A DNA stretch of 64,000 nt. It comes from Sphaerulina vaccinii (taxonomy: Eukaryota > Ascomycota > Dothideomycetes > Mycosphaerellales > Mycosphaerellaceae). The stretch covers positions 682,001-746,000 of the forward strand of contig JAKUDP010000003.1 in NCBI GenBank assembly GCA_022570795.1, given 5' to 3'. A model generated the notes under the pieces. The model ran no database searches. It was not told where the DNA came from and saw nothing but the letters and a program-made list of their open reading frames with translations. A program made the position numbers and the translations under genes. Below, in pieces: positions 1 through 10,468 of this stretch (position 1 is its first letter; each line of letters opens with the position of its first letter).

Positions 1-169
1 CCCCGATATCAATTATCTCTGTTCGATCGATTACACACAATACTGTGGGAGGGGCCATTATCCTTATAACCAGCCGCCTTCCTATGCTGCGCCACAGTAC
101 TTGCAGTTCAATGGAGGAATTCAGACTTGTTATTATGATAGTACTGGGAACACGGTTTGTGTTGCGTGA
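1..169 (+). CDS. C-terminal end of an unidentified protein (partial)
   Basis: An open frame runs from base 2 to a TGA at 167-169 and is cut by the left edge, so only the last 55 residues are visible. The fragment is rich in Tyr, Gln and Pro and has four cysteines (a CSIDY motif, a QYCGRG motif, QTCYY and TVCVA next to the C-terminus). Paired cysteines and a Cys-Val-Ala end would suit a secreted or cell-surface protein, but no signal peptide can be seen because the 5' part is missing. I do not recognise a family. The clean frame and termination without other stops support real coding; the function is unknown. Confidence 0.5.
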   Translation, partial: PDINYLCSIDYTQYCGRGHYPYNQPPSYAAPQYLQFNGGIQTCYYDSTGNTVCVA

Positions 170-523
170 GCGCAATTGACACAAGGAGGTGCGGAGCAAG
201 GCAGGAGATTCGAGCGGAGTTGTGTATCATATTCGAGTTGGAGCCGACCTCCATCGCATCGACAATTAGGACCTTTGTAATTTGCTCATCGACTTGGAGT
301 AACGGTGGGACCTCTGCCAACACAGCTCAACTTAGGGCGACATGGACCTCTGGTCGACAGGCAGAGAGCGATGAGTGCGAGCTAGCTGGCTCTCGCGTCG
401 GCGCCAATCCGAGTACCGACATTACGAGCACCGAGACCTAGAAGACTGAAAAGGTGCTGTTCTTTCAGCAACAGCTACGCAGAAGAACTTCATTGTTGGT
501 AACAGCAGGTGATCTTGACGCTC
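170..523. other. Gene-free stretch between convergent genes
   Basis: Probable 3' untranslated sequence of the left-edge gene and of the convergent NmrA-like gene. Short open frames here show no recognisable domain. No repeat or RNA gene is seen. Confidence 0.5.
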
Positions 524-1561
524 TTACTCCTTCCCACCAACAACAACTTTCTCCTTCTCTGGCATCGCATCAACATGATTTTGATGCCAATAGTACTCTC
601 CACTACTCTCCCTCACCAACCTCGCCACACCTTCAACTCCACCTTCAGGCTCCCTGCCCAACAGAGTCGCCAGAACATCACTTGTCGTCGCCGCATCGCC
701 CTCAGCAACACCTTGCATAAAGACCAATCTAGCTTCGAACCAAGCTCGACCTTTGCCTCCAAGATCATTCTCCGAGCAAGCAGTAATCCACTCCTCAAGT
801 TCCAGATACTTCAATTCCAACTGCTCGCCTGTAGCCTTTCTGATACCATCCACGAGATCGACCAGACTATGCAACTTCTGACTCGTGAGAAGCACAATCC
901 TACTCTCTCCACGTACTTCAATATCCCCCAATCCTCTAGCAAGAAGTGCTGCAATCCCTTCACCTAATTCATCCCTACTCGTGAAGGCAACCATTCCGCT
1001 TTCAACACCTTTCCCCGGTAACAACTTCGGCAACAGAGCTTCTTTGGTCTCAGGATACCAATTCAGAAACAATGGAAAAGCATCCGTGTACACTCCAGCT
1101 CTGATGCTGATGAAGTCGAGCCCACTGACTTGCAGCAGATGTTCGGTCTCATAGTGTGCTTGCTGAAAGCCGATCTTGGAATTGTTGGTGTAGCCACCGA
1201 AAGCTAGAGAGATGTACCAAACTCTCTTCACTCCACAGCGTACAGCAGCTTCAATGACGTTTGCGTGCTCGATGTTGCGAATCGTAGTGTCGCGTGTAGA
1301 TGAGGAGACGAAGAGGAGGTTTTCGATGTTGGAGAAAGCGGTGGAGAGAGTTGATGAGTCGTTATAGTCTGCGATGCGAAATTGGAGACCTTGGGACTCG
1401 TACCGGCTGCGAACCTCTGCGTTGCGAGATGTGGCGATGATAAAAGTAGCAGGGATGTTATGGGTGTTGAGCATTTCGTGGAGGATCTTGGTTCCTAGGC
1501 CGCCGGTCACGCCTGTGAGGAGATAGGGAGTTGGTGGTGGTGAAGACATGGCTGTGATCAT
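524..1561 (-). CDS. NmrA-like NAD(P)-binding Rossmann-fold protein
   Basis: A single-exon gene of 345 residues. The N-terminus carries a Rossmann dinucleotide-binding loop, TGVTGGLGTK, at about residues 16-25, followed by the beta-alpha pattern of the atypical short-chain dehydrogenase/NmrA group (an AxSRN motif near 45, a VIEAA-CGVKRVWYIS segment near 105-120). This group includes NmrA regulators and NAD(P)H quinone oxidoreductase type 2 enzymes, which bind NADP and either sense redox state or reduce quinones; the sequence does not decide between them. No transmembrane segment or signal peptide is evident, so a cytosolic protein is expected. A second ATG lies four codons downstream and would leave the fold intact. 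Family call is firm; substrate is unknown. Confidence 0.85.
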   Translation of the reverse strand: MITAMSSPPPTPYLLTGVTGGLGTKILHEMLNTHNIPATFIIATSRNAEVRSRYESQGLQFRIADYNDSSTLSTAFSNIENLLFVSSSTRDTTIRNIEHANVIEAAVRCGVKRVWYISLAFGGYTNNSKIGFQQAHYETEHLLQVSGLDFISIRAGVYTDAFPLFLNWYPETKEALLPKLLPGKGVESGMVAFTSRDELGEGIAALLARGLGDIEVRGESRIVLLTSQKLHSLVDLVDGIRKATGEQLELKYLELEEWITACSENDLGGKGRAWFEARLVFMQGVAEGDAATTSDVLATLLGREPEGGVEGVARLVRESSGEYYWHQNHVDAMPEKEKVVVGGKE

Positions 1562-2062
1562 TGTGATTGTTGTCGGTGAGTGCTTCCTGTTCAGTTGTCA
1601 AGACATCGTTGCTCTGTTATATCGTTCTCTGTGAACATGGTATATGCTGCACCATTCCCGAAGAGGCAATGGGTAGAGTTGCTGACCTGAGCAGGATTCA
1701 TAATGCCTCAGACGCTATGTCGCATGGGATCCACATACCACAATGTCTTGCCTTGTCTTGCCTTGTCTTGCTTTCGAGATTAAAGACTTTGTAATAGTTT
1801 CTTGTGGCTGCATTTCGGCCACCAAATCAACCCATGCGCTCTTACTGGCTTCACAACTCCTATCAGTACGCCGAGTACACGTCGTTCCGATCTGATCGTG
1901 GACTGGCCCGGAAGAGTGCTTGAGTAGAGCTTTCGCCTCATCGTTGTTGTTCATTCGTACAGCCATGGATATTGTTACACTGTACACTGTGTCTTCGCGC
2001 CACGCTATGCAGTTGCGCTCCATCTATACACGCTTTCATCATTAGTATGTCCTCGCTTTTCT
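1562..2062. other. Gene-free stretch with a CTTGC/CTTGT microsatellite
   Basis: Upstream region of the NmrA-like gene on the minus strand and downstream region of the ferredoxin gene. A short imperfect pentamer repeat alternating CTTGC and CTTGT lies at about 1745-1771. No coding region is supported. Confidence 0.5.
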
Positions 2063-2741
2063 CTACTTCTTCTCTGCAAAGTCCGAAGCTTGCAAATTCC
2101 TCGTCATCGAAGGAAGCTTCACAACCAGCCCATCCAGCTCTTTGCTCATTGTGACTTGACATCCAAGTCTACTGGTTTCTGTCAGGCCAAAGGCAAGGTC
2201 CAGCATATCGTTCTCGTCATCTGAGGGTTCCTCCTGCGATACATTGTCAGCACAAACTTCTCCATTTCTTGCCAATGGCTTCTTGCCGCTGCTTTCAACA
2301 TACCATCTTATCGTACATCCCGTCGTCAGCCACAATAATATGACATGTACTGCAGGCACAGCTCCCCCCACAAGCACCCTCCATTTCAATGTCATTTGCC
2401 TGGGCGATATCAAGCAGGTTGTCCCCGTCTGCCACTTCGAACGTCCATGACTGCCCCTCTTTGGTGACGAAAGTTACTTTGCGCTCTTCCCCAGGCTTTG
2501 GAGGTGTGATATCTCCATGTCGTTGTACTGATGAAGATGCAAAAGTTCGTCTGCTCTTTTCTACGATGTCTCGCCGAGGTCGTGTCCAGGAAGCGCACAA
2601 GGGAGTGCTATGTGGCATCCATGACGAGGCTATTCGGGACTGTATCGAATGCCATCTACATTTCGTGGTATCTCGTGCTGCGGCTCGTATCGTATTCGAG
2701 ATTGCCTTGGTAGCTGCTGTACACGTCGTTCTGCTTGCCAT
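2063..2741 (-). CDS. YAH1: Mitochondrial [2Fe-2S] ferredoxin (adrenodoxin type)
   Basis: Two exons, 2741-2304 and 2233-2063, joined in phase 0 across a 70-nt intron (donor GTATGT, acceptor GCAG), giving 202 residues. The Arg-rich N-terminus of about 75 residues suits a mitochondrial presequence. The ferredoxin domain has the cluster ligands C124, C130, C133 (C-x5-C-x2-C in ACGGSCACSTC) and C171 in the LGCQV motif of exon 2. Exon 2 also carries the MLDLAFGLTETSRLGCQ block typical of adrenodoxin/Yah1. In mitochondria this protein passes electrons from ferredoxin reductase to iron-sulfur cluster assembly, and to heme A and coenzyme Q synthesis. It is divergent from the bL19m gene, with 205 bp between start codons. 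Identification is strong. Confidence 0.95.
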
Positions 2742-2946
2742 TGTGGTGAGATGTGGTTGCTTGCTTGCGTTGTCTGAAGAAGTCCTCGAGAAAGTGTACT
2801 TGTGGATCCAGTAGTGTGGTCATCAGATTTGGAGACATCGTGAGTGAAGATCGGAGACTCGGGAGTCTCTGCCGCAAAGACAAGACATTGGAACAACCGC
2901 AACCACATCTCTGCTCATATCACACACATCTACGCAGACCACAACC
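2742..2946. promoter_or_regulatory. Shared divergent promoter of YAH1 and bL19m
   Basis: Only 205 bp separate the start codons of two oppositely oriented genes for mitochondrial proteins, so both promoters must lie here. No TATA box stands out. Co-regulation is an inference from geometry. Confidence 0.6.
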
Positions 2947-3762
2947 ATGTCGACGTCAATACAGTCTGCTCGTCCTCTGGCTGGGTTCAAGCAAGCGTTG
3001 CGACAATGTCGAGCCGAACGCCAGCGATGCAGGAGAAACTACGCGACATCGTCCATCGCCGAAGACATTCCCCAGTCACGCGACATCTATCCTTCTCTCA
3101 TGCCCAAGAGCGCATATCCAGCTCCTTCGAAAGGCTTCAGACCTTCAGTCACCACTAAGCAGAACCGTATTCTATTCTTCTCCCTCTACAACAGCCTCAT
3201 CTAACACTTTCCAGGCTTCGACGAAGGACTCCGACCTATACCAACGATACCTCCTCCTCGATCAACGCTCAAACTATGCAAAGACCCCATAGCACAAGTC
3301 TGCGCCGACCAACTTACTCTCCTCGATCCCTCTGGAGCCCGCACACGACTCTTCTCGAAGACGAATCCCGAAAGAGTCAACCCTGGAGACATTCTCCTCG
3401 TCCGTCTGAAGAATGGCGATGACTTTTCCGGAATATGTATCAACATCAGACAACGAAACAGCCCCATAGACACTGCGATCTTACTACGGAACCATCTAAC
3501 GAGAGTGGGTGTGGAAGTGTGGTTCAAAGTCTACTCGCCGAATGTGGAGGGGATAGAGATTGTGCAGAGGAAGGAGAAGAGAGCGAGAAGAGCTAAGCTG
3601 TACTATATGAGACAGGCGAAGCATGATATTGGCAGTGTGGAGGGTATCGTCAGGCAATATCAAAAGACAAGGTTAGGAGGCAACTTGGCCAGCAGAGGAG
3701 CGAAGGGGAGGGACGGGAATAGCAAGAGCAAGAAGAGCAACAAGAAGGGGGCGAAGAAGTAG
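2947..3762 (+). CDS. Mitochondrial large ribosomal subunit protein bL19m
   Basis: Exons 2947-3166 and 3215-3762 join across a 48-nt intron (donor GTATTC, branch CTAAC at 3201, acceptor CCAG), giving 255 residues; without splicing the frame stops at 3202. The N-terminal 60 or so residues are Arg/Ser/Gln rich, as in a mitochondrial targeting sequence. The L19 fold follows from about residue 100: a NPGDILLVRLKNG strand pair, a RQRNSPIDTAILLRNHLTRVGVE segment, then a VWFKVYSPNVEGIEIVQ block, with a basic Lys/Gly tail. The family (fungal Img1) is a structural protein of the mitochondrial 60S-like subunit. The intron has a weak donor, but frame, branch point and continuity of homology support it. 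Confidence 0.88.
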
Positions 3763-4328
3763 GACATACAAGCCTAACCCATAGAGTGGCAACGAAGCCA
3801 GGGCTATGGGCTTCGAATCCAGCTTCGGCATACCAGTATGGACACTTTGCCCAAGCGCATCAAGCAAGCGTGCGCAATCGACTGCTTCTTGCAACCCAGG
3901 AGTTGGCGAAGTTTCATGAAAGACAGAGAGACGTGACGTGAGGCAAGAAGTAGTTCTCAGATATGAGAACCAGAGGCCAAGACACCTTCCGAACAAATTA
4001 GCAAAGCCAATTGCCATGACTGGAGTTGGAGAACGTGCCCTCAAGATCTGAATTTTGGTACAGGTCATCGGTCGTGAGACCAGGTCTATGACAGACTATC
4101 ATTCCGCCTATCTCGAGCTCGCCTTCGACCCATTTTGATACGACGCCTTTACCGACTTCCACAAGTCCTACAAATGACTCTTATATGTCTTCGATAACAA
4201 GAACGTTGCACATGGCAGCAGATTCTGCTTGTCTTGCATTCGATAGAATCTCCCTCCCCGCTAGCTGACCCCAAGCCTCAGCAGGCACTTCACTGCCAGC
4301 GGCGTGAGCCCTGCCGCGAGCCCCTAGC
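3763..4328. other. Gene-free stretch between convergent genes
   Basis: 3' flanks of bL19m and of the CCCH zinc-finger gene. Open frames on the minus strand up to 126 codons run into the zinc-finger gene in the wrong frame and show no domain. Nothing else is seen. Confidence 0.5.
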
Positions 4329-5891
4329 TCATGAACCATTCCCGCCAGATGGCGGTCGACGAATGCCGCCATCTTCAGAGGGCCGATAGAAGTCGCCGTT
4401 GTGCGATCTGCCACTTGCGTGATTGTCGCGTTGGTTGTTCGATGAGCCTCCTCGATTTCGATGCCCACGCGATCGTCCAGAAGCCTCGCCGCCGTGACGC
4501 TGCTGTTGTGGTCGAGCATTGTCAGAGAACGCTTGAGGAGGATACACGACAGTGCTGCCAAACTTGTAGCTCAAGCGCGGGCCAGTGTACTCGGGCGGCA
4601 CATAGTCTCGGCCCATTTCCGTGTGCAGAGCGAGACAACGCTCCCTGTGTTCGATGTGATACATATAATCGAAGCCTTGTTCCGAAAGCACAGGAAATTT
4701 GGCTATCATGTCTTCGATTGTGGGTTCGATCAAGACCATTTGCTGTCCTGCGAGACGGGCCGTTCGAGATCTCTGAATGGCATTGTTCCAGAAAGCGGCA
4801 TGATCAGGGACGTCCTCCCGAATCGAGTGCACCCTCTCAACTTGTACCGCGAAGGGGCCCGAGGTGGTAGAGCGCTCGGTGTCGCGGTCTTGCCGTACCT
4901 GCTGATCTCCCAGGAGCCTGGACGGTCTGCCGCTCTCCATGTAGTACAGGCGAAAGCCTGGGACCGGATTCGGTAGTGGCGGTTGCCCATTCGATGGTGG
5001 GAGGGACCAGATAGTATCCCAAATCTCATCCTCATGAGTATATGGGCACTTGAATGGCCGATTGCAGTGGGCGATGAACCCATACCTGCAAAATACTCGA
5101 GAACAATCCAGTCCACGAATGAGGCATTCGATACAGGATGGTCCGCCTTCGCAGTGCGACCCATGATGATTGGAGCAATGGATGCACATGCTCTTCATAC
5201 AGGATTCCACTCCATACCACGCGGTGTCACTGCGGGCCAGTATCCACGCAGCTTTGAGCTCTGCTTTCTCCGTGAGAGCTTGCTTGTTGCTATATCGTTC
5301 GCCAGCTCTGAAGTGCTCCCGACGGACTTCATCGATATAGTGGCGCACAAGCTTCTCGTACGCAGAAACTTGCTGTCCTGACGCCAAAGATGCCGGCGTC
5401 GAGACGTGGCCAGTTCGATGACCACCGATTCGACCAGAAGCCGTGAGCAGTCTTGATGGCTCATTCGATGGAGCATTACTGCCTTCTCCAGTTGTTGACT
5501 CTCGATGCAACGGCCCGTGTGAAGGGCGCGATATCTCGTCCAGACGTGAACGCTTCGATGGTCGACCTGAGTCCGAAAAAGCGTTCGCATCCAGCACTCC
5601 TTCCGGGCCGGACGGCTGTCGTCCAGTATTCGATGACTCCATCTGCGTCCCGTTCCCGTCGATGCGGTACATGGGAGCGCTCTCAGCCGGAGTTTTTGAT
5701 CTATCTCAGGTTAGTGTTGAGCGCCTCGATCAAGGACGAGGGGCCATGCAGTACCTTGGTCTTCGAGAAACGGGCGAATTCGACGGCGACTCATTCGATG
5801 TGGGTCCGGTGGCAGGCGCTTTGCCAGATTTCGATGGTTGGAATGGCTTCGATGAGTTCGATGCATCGCGATTGCTCTGTCGTGGGCTCAT
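4329..5891 (-). CDS. CCCH-type zinc-finger protein, conserved-hypothetical
   Basis: Exons 5891-5755 and 5700-4329 join through a 54-nt intron (donor GTACTG, branch CTAAC, acceptor ATAG), giving 502 residues. The start ATG at 5889-5891 opens a Ser/Pro/Asn-rich N-terminus. A cysteine cluster occupies about residues 213-268; its last part fits C-x7-C-x5-C-x3-H at C250, C258, C264 and H268, close to CCCH fingers that bind RNA. Before it lie a CIHC and a CIEC pair. The C-terminal 60 residues are rich in Arg, Gly, Asn and Gln, resembling RGG-like RNA-binding tails. No signal peptide or membrane segment is seen. A role in RNA binding or transcription is inference. Splicing is well supported because both exons are open only when joined. 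Confidence 0.75.
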
Positions 5892-6253
5892 GATTGTGGA
5901 AGAGACTGCAGGCCGGTCAGTGATGTGTCGGACACCATCCTGTGAAGCACTGTCACTTACTGGAATCGCAAAGGTTTCGAAATGATGCAGATCGAATATG
6001 CAATTGGACAGTGGTGTATGGAAGCATTGGCGGTCAGATTGAAGTTCTCGAGCGAAATTCTGGTTTGTTTTGGTGGGAAAAGTAGCGGGATGCAGGGATA
6101 AAGTGAAGCACGCACGCGTGTTCCGTTTCTCTTTCGACCTCACCCGACGCCTGCTGAGTACTGCTTCTCTGGGCATGTCACAAACATCTCAGTATTCGTC
6201 ACGGTACTGTCATGGCGAACGCTATGTTCAGCCTTATATTCCCTGCAGATGCT
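5892..6253. other. Upstream region of the CCCH gene
   Basis: Promoter and 5' leader of the minus-strand CCCH gene, abutting the 3' end of the Mmc1-like gene. The frame stays open upstream of the chosen start but lacks recognisable protein content. Nothing else is seen. Confidence 0.4.
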
Positions 6254-8407
6254 TCACACTTTGGTGCCAGCATCCTGAGCCTGCTTAAGAGCATCTCTCG
6301 TGGCCTGTACAACCTGCCTCGCAACCTCGCGCTCTCTTGTGTCTTCCTCTCTGATCACCACTCGGCCTCCATCATTCACGATCCTCTTTAGCCTAGTCTC
6401 GACATCTGCGAGCACTCTTCTCCCATCTTCTTTCACTGTCCCTGCGAACACCTCTCTCTCCTTGCTATACACCTTCTGCAATCTCCGCAACGCCCATACA
6501 AAGCCCAATGCAGCAATAGCACCGCTCTGGTATAGTGCCACACCACCAGAGGCAACCCACACCCAGGCACCAAGCGCACCCGAGCCGCCAATCGTGGAGA
6601 GAGAAGCAAGCATCAGTCGCTGAGCCTTCGCATGCAGTGCTGGCACCATTTCGTGGAGAATCTGTTCTCGAGCAAGGTTGACAGTCTGTGGCCAAGGCGG
6701 GTTGAAGATGGCATTGAGACCACTTTCTTCCCTGATTTGCGAGAGAAGTGGCGGAAGTTGCATCAGCTCTGCTACCGTCTCAGGCCGTCCATCTTTGAGA
6801 ACGCCTTTCTGCGCAGCGTTGTAGTCGGCCATTTCCTTTTCCGTACGTTCGTCGAGCAGAGTCTTGACATCGACTGCTCCCGACTCTGTCGCACTTGGGG
6901 TGTCAGCTGGCTGAGAGATACCTATCAACTGAGCTTCGGTCGCTACGCCGGACTCCAGTAAGCGCCCTGAGAGAAAAGCGAGATTCTGCTCAGCCTCTAC
7001 CAGCCAGCCTCGACGCAGGACATCCGCAGCTGAAATCGAGACTTCATCGATGCGCCAGAAGAGTCGCCACCAGGTCGTCCGTCGCCAGGCTGGGCCGAGG
7101 AACGCCGTCGAAAGATTCGTTTGCAGGTCTTCATGTGCGTCCTGAGACCAGGTTGCGAGGCTCTCTTGTAAGGCAACCCGTTTTGCATCTGGTACGGACA
7201 GTGCAGCAAAATCTGTCCACGCATTTTTATCTGCAGTCTCCACAGCAGATTGTGTCTTGATCAGAAGCGATTCTAGCAGATCCCTCACAGCAGGCTTCAG
7301 CTCATCTCCTTTCTCGTCAACTTTCGTGCTATCAGTGAGCCAACTCGTCACGCTTCCCACTTTGCTCGCCTGCCACTCTTGACTGAACACAGCTCCATTG
7401 GCTCTGTTCTCTCTGAACAGCCCCAGCGCATGCTCAGCCAGCCCGACATCTACCACGCCACCTTCCTGCTCGTTCTTCGGGACACCCTCCTCTTCCCGTA
7501 GAGGCAAAGAAAGCGCGGACTGAATCATGTTTCCTTCCAGCAAGCCATTCGGTAATCTCCCCAGCTCTATAGCGCCGCTGACACCTTCTGCCACGACTAT
7601 AGCCTTGTGTACCGGATATCTCACAAAACCGACTCTTCCTCCAGCTCCAGGAATGGTCAACGCAGGTACCAGAAGAGTATCTTCTAGACCATCTGCAACA
7701 CCCTCTCCACTGGCATTGAGTCCTGTCACCAGTATTTCGACACCCAGCCTTTTCAGCAACGGAGAAGGAACTCTCAGTTCCCTCACTCGTCCATCACTGC
7801 CACCGCCTATCACGCCAACGTCTGGTACTGTCTCGCCATACTTGATCAGAACGCTCCCTTCCAGCCCATCCAGTAGCTCTTGCTCCCATGACTCCACACC
7901 ATCGCTCAGCGCATCAGCCAAAAGCACCCTGACCAGTCTTCTTGCAGCTTGGTCTCCATCGCTGCCCAGTCCGAGAAAGGCCACACGTATTACAGGATCA
8001 GCAGATTCTAATGAGCGCAAGGCGAGTTGTAGTCGCGAAAGGTCGATATAGCTAGACGCTGAGCTTTCCAATTGAAGGAGGCTTTGGTACAGAGCGTGGA
8101 GGTGTGAGGGGACAGACGTAGGCGCATTGATCGCTGTAGAGGAGGCTAAAGAGGCGTATTCGCGTCGCCTTCTCGTACTGTTTTGATATAGTGCGGTTTG
8201 CCGTAGTCGTGGCTCAATGGCATTGCTTCTGGTCGATTGCGGTCGTTTTCGGGAGTGAGCTGGTCGTTGTTGTTGTTGCTGTATGCGATTACTAAAGAGA
8301 CATGAGGAACAGATGAATGGTTCGCTCTGGAAGATACGAGATGCGCGTGAGGCGAGCGCTGTTCGAGGAGGCATTAGTGGTGTAGTAGGAATAGAAGAAG
8401 AAGGCAT
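6254..8407 (-). CDS. Mmc1-like mitochondrial membrane protein
   Basis: A single-exon gene; the first in-frame ATG is at 8405-8407, giving 717 residues. The Arg/Ser/Gln-rich N-terminus (including a QQQQQ run) looks like a mitochondrial presequence. A pattern resembling a nucleotide-binding fold follows (VIRVAFLGLGSDGDQAARRLVRVLL near residue 140), then long helical regions and two hydrophobic segments near residues 605-660 (an ASLSTIGGSGALGAWVWVASG stretch and a GAIAALGFVWAL stretch), then a charged C-terminal helix. This order resembles the fungal Mmc1 family, which I recall as a dynamin-related, GTPase-deficient inner-membrane protein; that recollection needs checking. No classical G1 P-loop GxxxxGKS/T is visible, in keeping with a pseudo-GTPase. 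An alternative start lies 11 codons downstream. Confidence 0.6.
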   Translation of the reverse strand: MPSSSIPTTPLMPPRTALASRASRIFQSEPFICSSCLFSNRIQQQQQRPAHSRKRPQSTRSNAIEPRLRQTALYQNSTRRRREYASLASSTAINAPTSVPSHLHALYQSLLQLESSASSYIDLSRLQLALRSLESADPVIRVAFLGLGSDGDQAARRLVRVLLADALSDGVESWEQELLDGLEGSVLIKYGETVPDVGVIGGGSDGRVRELRVPSPLLKRLGVEILVTGLNASGEGVADGLEDTLLVPALTIPGAGGRVGFVRYPVHKAIVVAEGVSGAIELGRLPNGLLEGNMIQSALSLPLREEEGVPKNEQEGGVVDVGLAEHALGLFRENRANGAVFSQEWQASKVGSVTSWLTDSTKVDEKGDELKPAVRDLLESLLIKTQSAVETADKNAWTDFAALSVPDAKRVALQESLATWSQDAHEDLQTNLSTAFLGPAWRRTTWWRLFWRIDEVSISAADVLRRGWLVEAEQNLAFLSGRLLESGVATEAQLIGISQPADTPSATESGAVDVKTLLDERTEKEMADYNAAQKGVLKDGRPETVAELMQLPPLLSQIREESGLNAIFNPPWPQTVNLAREQILHEMVPALHAKAQRLMLASLSTIGGSGALGAWVWVASGGVALYQSGAIAALGFVWALRRLQKVYSKEREVFAGTVKEDGRRVLADVETRLKRIVNDGGRVVIREEDTREREVARQVVQATRDALKQAQDAGTKV

Positions 8408-8550
8408 GGAAGTGGAGCTTGAAAGTTGAAGCTCTGCGCGGGACTGACTTGCCTCATTCAGCAAGCTACGGGCTCGCTGAAGAATGATATAATGCTACAA
8501 TGGGGTATCATAAAGTGCTAGAGTCCGGTTCTCCACCCAATGCATTATTG

Positions 8551-9903
8551 TTACTTGAATAGTCTCCTCCCACCCATGCGGCTCGCAGCGACATCGCGGT
8601 TCTCCATCCCATACAGACTAATGCCTGTGAAGCCTACGCTACCACCACTTCTCGACTTCTTGTATCGTCGAAGAGCCTCCCGCATATGCTCGGGCTGCAG
8701 TGGTCCACGATCGCATTCTTCAACGAGTTTCGACAGTCCCCACGCACCAGGCTGGACATTTGCGAAGTCATCAGGCAATTCCTCATCCTCATCTTCTTTC
8801 TTCTTGTGCTTCTCGGGCGTGCTCGTTGCCTCCGTCGTCTGTGTGCCATTCGGCAGTCCGTTCGGTTGTGAAGCAGATGAAGGAGCTTCTGGCAAATCTG
8901 TAGCAACTTTGCTGCTAGGAGACTTCGGCTCTGTCTTTGGTCCAGGACTCTTACTCTGCACTGGTGTTGCAGACTTGCCCTTCTCAGCTTGCAGTGTCTC
9001 ATCTGTCTTGTCGTCGTTTTCATCACTATCCTCATCAATCTCTTCTCGCCCTGTCATCAGCTTCAGCCTTTTATAAGCACCGTGCTCCTGCCCGTCTGCT
9101 CTTTGGGGTTGCACAGCTAACCACTCTGCCTGCACTTCCCTCGCGCTCTCAATCAGCATACCCGCAAACATCTTTGTGTAGGCTCCCACCACAGTCACCA
9201 CATTCTGAGGCACACTTTGCGAGAGAGTGGCATTGACCAGTCTTCTTACGTCCGCAGTCCTCAGCTTCACTTTGTTGTATGCATCATATCGGTCCTGATG
9301 TTCCTTCGGTACAGCCTCGCGGAACATATATTTGCGTTGGTTGTCGCGATCAAGTTCAGCGGGATCCATCGTGAACGCCTCTCCTCGTGCGCCGAGTCCA
9401 TCATCGTGGTCATCATCTGAGTCTTCGGCATCTTGTCCAGATCCGCCTGTGACTACTGATGGTGCGCCTGTGGTGCTGCGTCCACCTTTCCTTCGGCCAC
9501 CTTCACCACCCAGTACGGAGACACTGCCTTTCCTCGAAGCACCTCCTCTAGCTCCTGGACGCCCTCCTCGCCCTTTGTTATCTCCTCTCTTGCGCTTCAG
9601 TCCACCGCCGGCAGGTCCACTAATAGCGCTTTGAATCTCGGAGTCCAGGTCGTCCTCATCGAGGTCGTCGCCATCTGGTGAGAAGCGTAGCTCCTTATCT
9701 TCCGCCGCTTGATGCTGTGCTTCGAGGCTGTCAGATGGAGGGAACGACGTCTGGCGCAGAGGATGTGAGGATGCAGATGATGGTGCTAGCGATGACTTTC
9801 GTGATTTCGGCAGCGCAAGGGAGAGTCCACCAGGTCTTTGACGAGGGAGCTGAGCTGATGCTGGTCCTGGCGGCGATCGCGCCGAGTTGGGTGGTGAGGC
9901 CAT
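8551..9903 (-). CDS. TAF11: TFIID subunit TAF11 (histone-fold)
   Basis: A single-exon gene of 450 residues from the ATG at 9901-9903, which has a good context (AACATGGC). An in-frame ATG 30 codons upstream (9991-9993) is possible but adds no recognisable sequence. The first 180 residues are low-complexity, with Gly/Arg/Lys and acidic runs. The TAFII28 histone fold starts near residue 189 (RKYMFREAVPKEHQDRYDAY...LRTADVRRLVNATLSQ... VVGAYTKMFAGMLIESAREVQ). A long acidic insert splits it from the conserved C-terminal block GPLQPEHMREALRRYKKS...LYGMENR. TAF11 pairs with TAF13 through histone folds inside the general transcription factor TFIID and contacts TBP. The insert between helices is unusually long but typical of filamentous fungi. 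Confidence 0.92.
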   Translation of the reverse strand: MASPPNSARSPPGPASAQLPRQRPGGLSLALPKSRKSSLAPSSASSHPLRQTSFPPSDSLEAQHQAAEDKELRFSPDGDDLDEDDLDSEIQSAISGPAGGGLKRKRGDNKGRGGRPGARGGASRKGSVSVLGGEGGRRKGGRSTTGAPSVVTGGSGQDAEDSDDDHDDGLGARGEAFTMDPAELDRDNQRKYMFREAVPKEHQDRYDAYNKVKLRTADVRRLVNATLSQSVPQNVVTVVGAYTKMFAGMLIESAREVQAEWLAVQPQRADGQEHGAYKRLKLMTGREEIDEDSDENDDKTDETLQAEKGKSATPVQSKSPGPKTEPKSPSSKVATDLPEAPSSASQPNGLPNGTQTTEATSTPEKHKKKEDEDEELPDDFANVQPGAWGLSKLVEECDRGPLQPEHMREALRRYKKSRSGGSVGFTGISLYGMENRDVAASRMGGRRLFK

Positions 9904-10468
9904 GTTGATGTGTCGAAGTGGAAGATGGCTCTGGACAAGTTCAAGAGGTTGGAAGCTCGCGCTAGGGTGGAAAGTGAAGCGAGCCTGGCGCATGTGAAGG
10001 TGTTCCTATTCCTTCACTTCATTTCATGCATCATAAGATCGCACTAGTCAATGGGACTCAGACGGGCTCTCCTACCCGCACACAATCTCGCACAATTTTG
10101 GAAGAGGACGCATTTCACCAAGTCAGTGTCTCTGCTACGCGATCGACGTTGCAAGCAAGTAGGATCGTGACCTCGATGCCATGGTCCTGCCACTTCCCTT
10201 CTTATACTCTGGTCACACAAACACTTTATGTTCACATGGTTCACTACAATGTCGAGCTTCCTATCTCTCGAATCGCCCACTCTACTAAGAACTCGTCCGT
10301 GCCCTAGAACTTTCAATGCCCCTGCCCCTATCGCGCTAAGGCGCGATCTGCGACGCGTTTTCGAATTTCCGTTGGCAGCGAATGTATCTTCTCTCCCTTG
10401 ACTAATGACCTCGAATCCAGAACAACAGTACAAGACCTCATGGCCGAGCCACTTTCATATACGGTGGA
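9904..10468. other. Intergenic region upstream of TAF11 and of the 2EXR/F-box-like pseudogene
   Basis: Divergent promoters of TAF11 and the decayed gene at 10469. A segment at about 10125-10190 resembles one at about 12826-12890 on the far side of the decayed gene. A run of seven T at about 10472-10479 lies just after the start of that gene. No coding region is supported. Confidence 0.45.
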
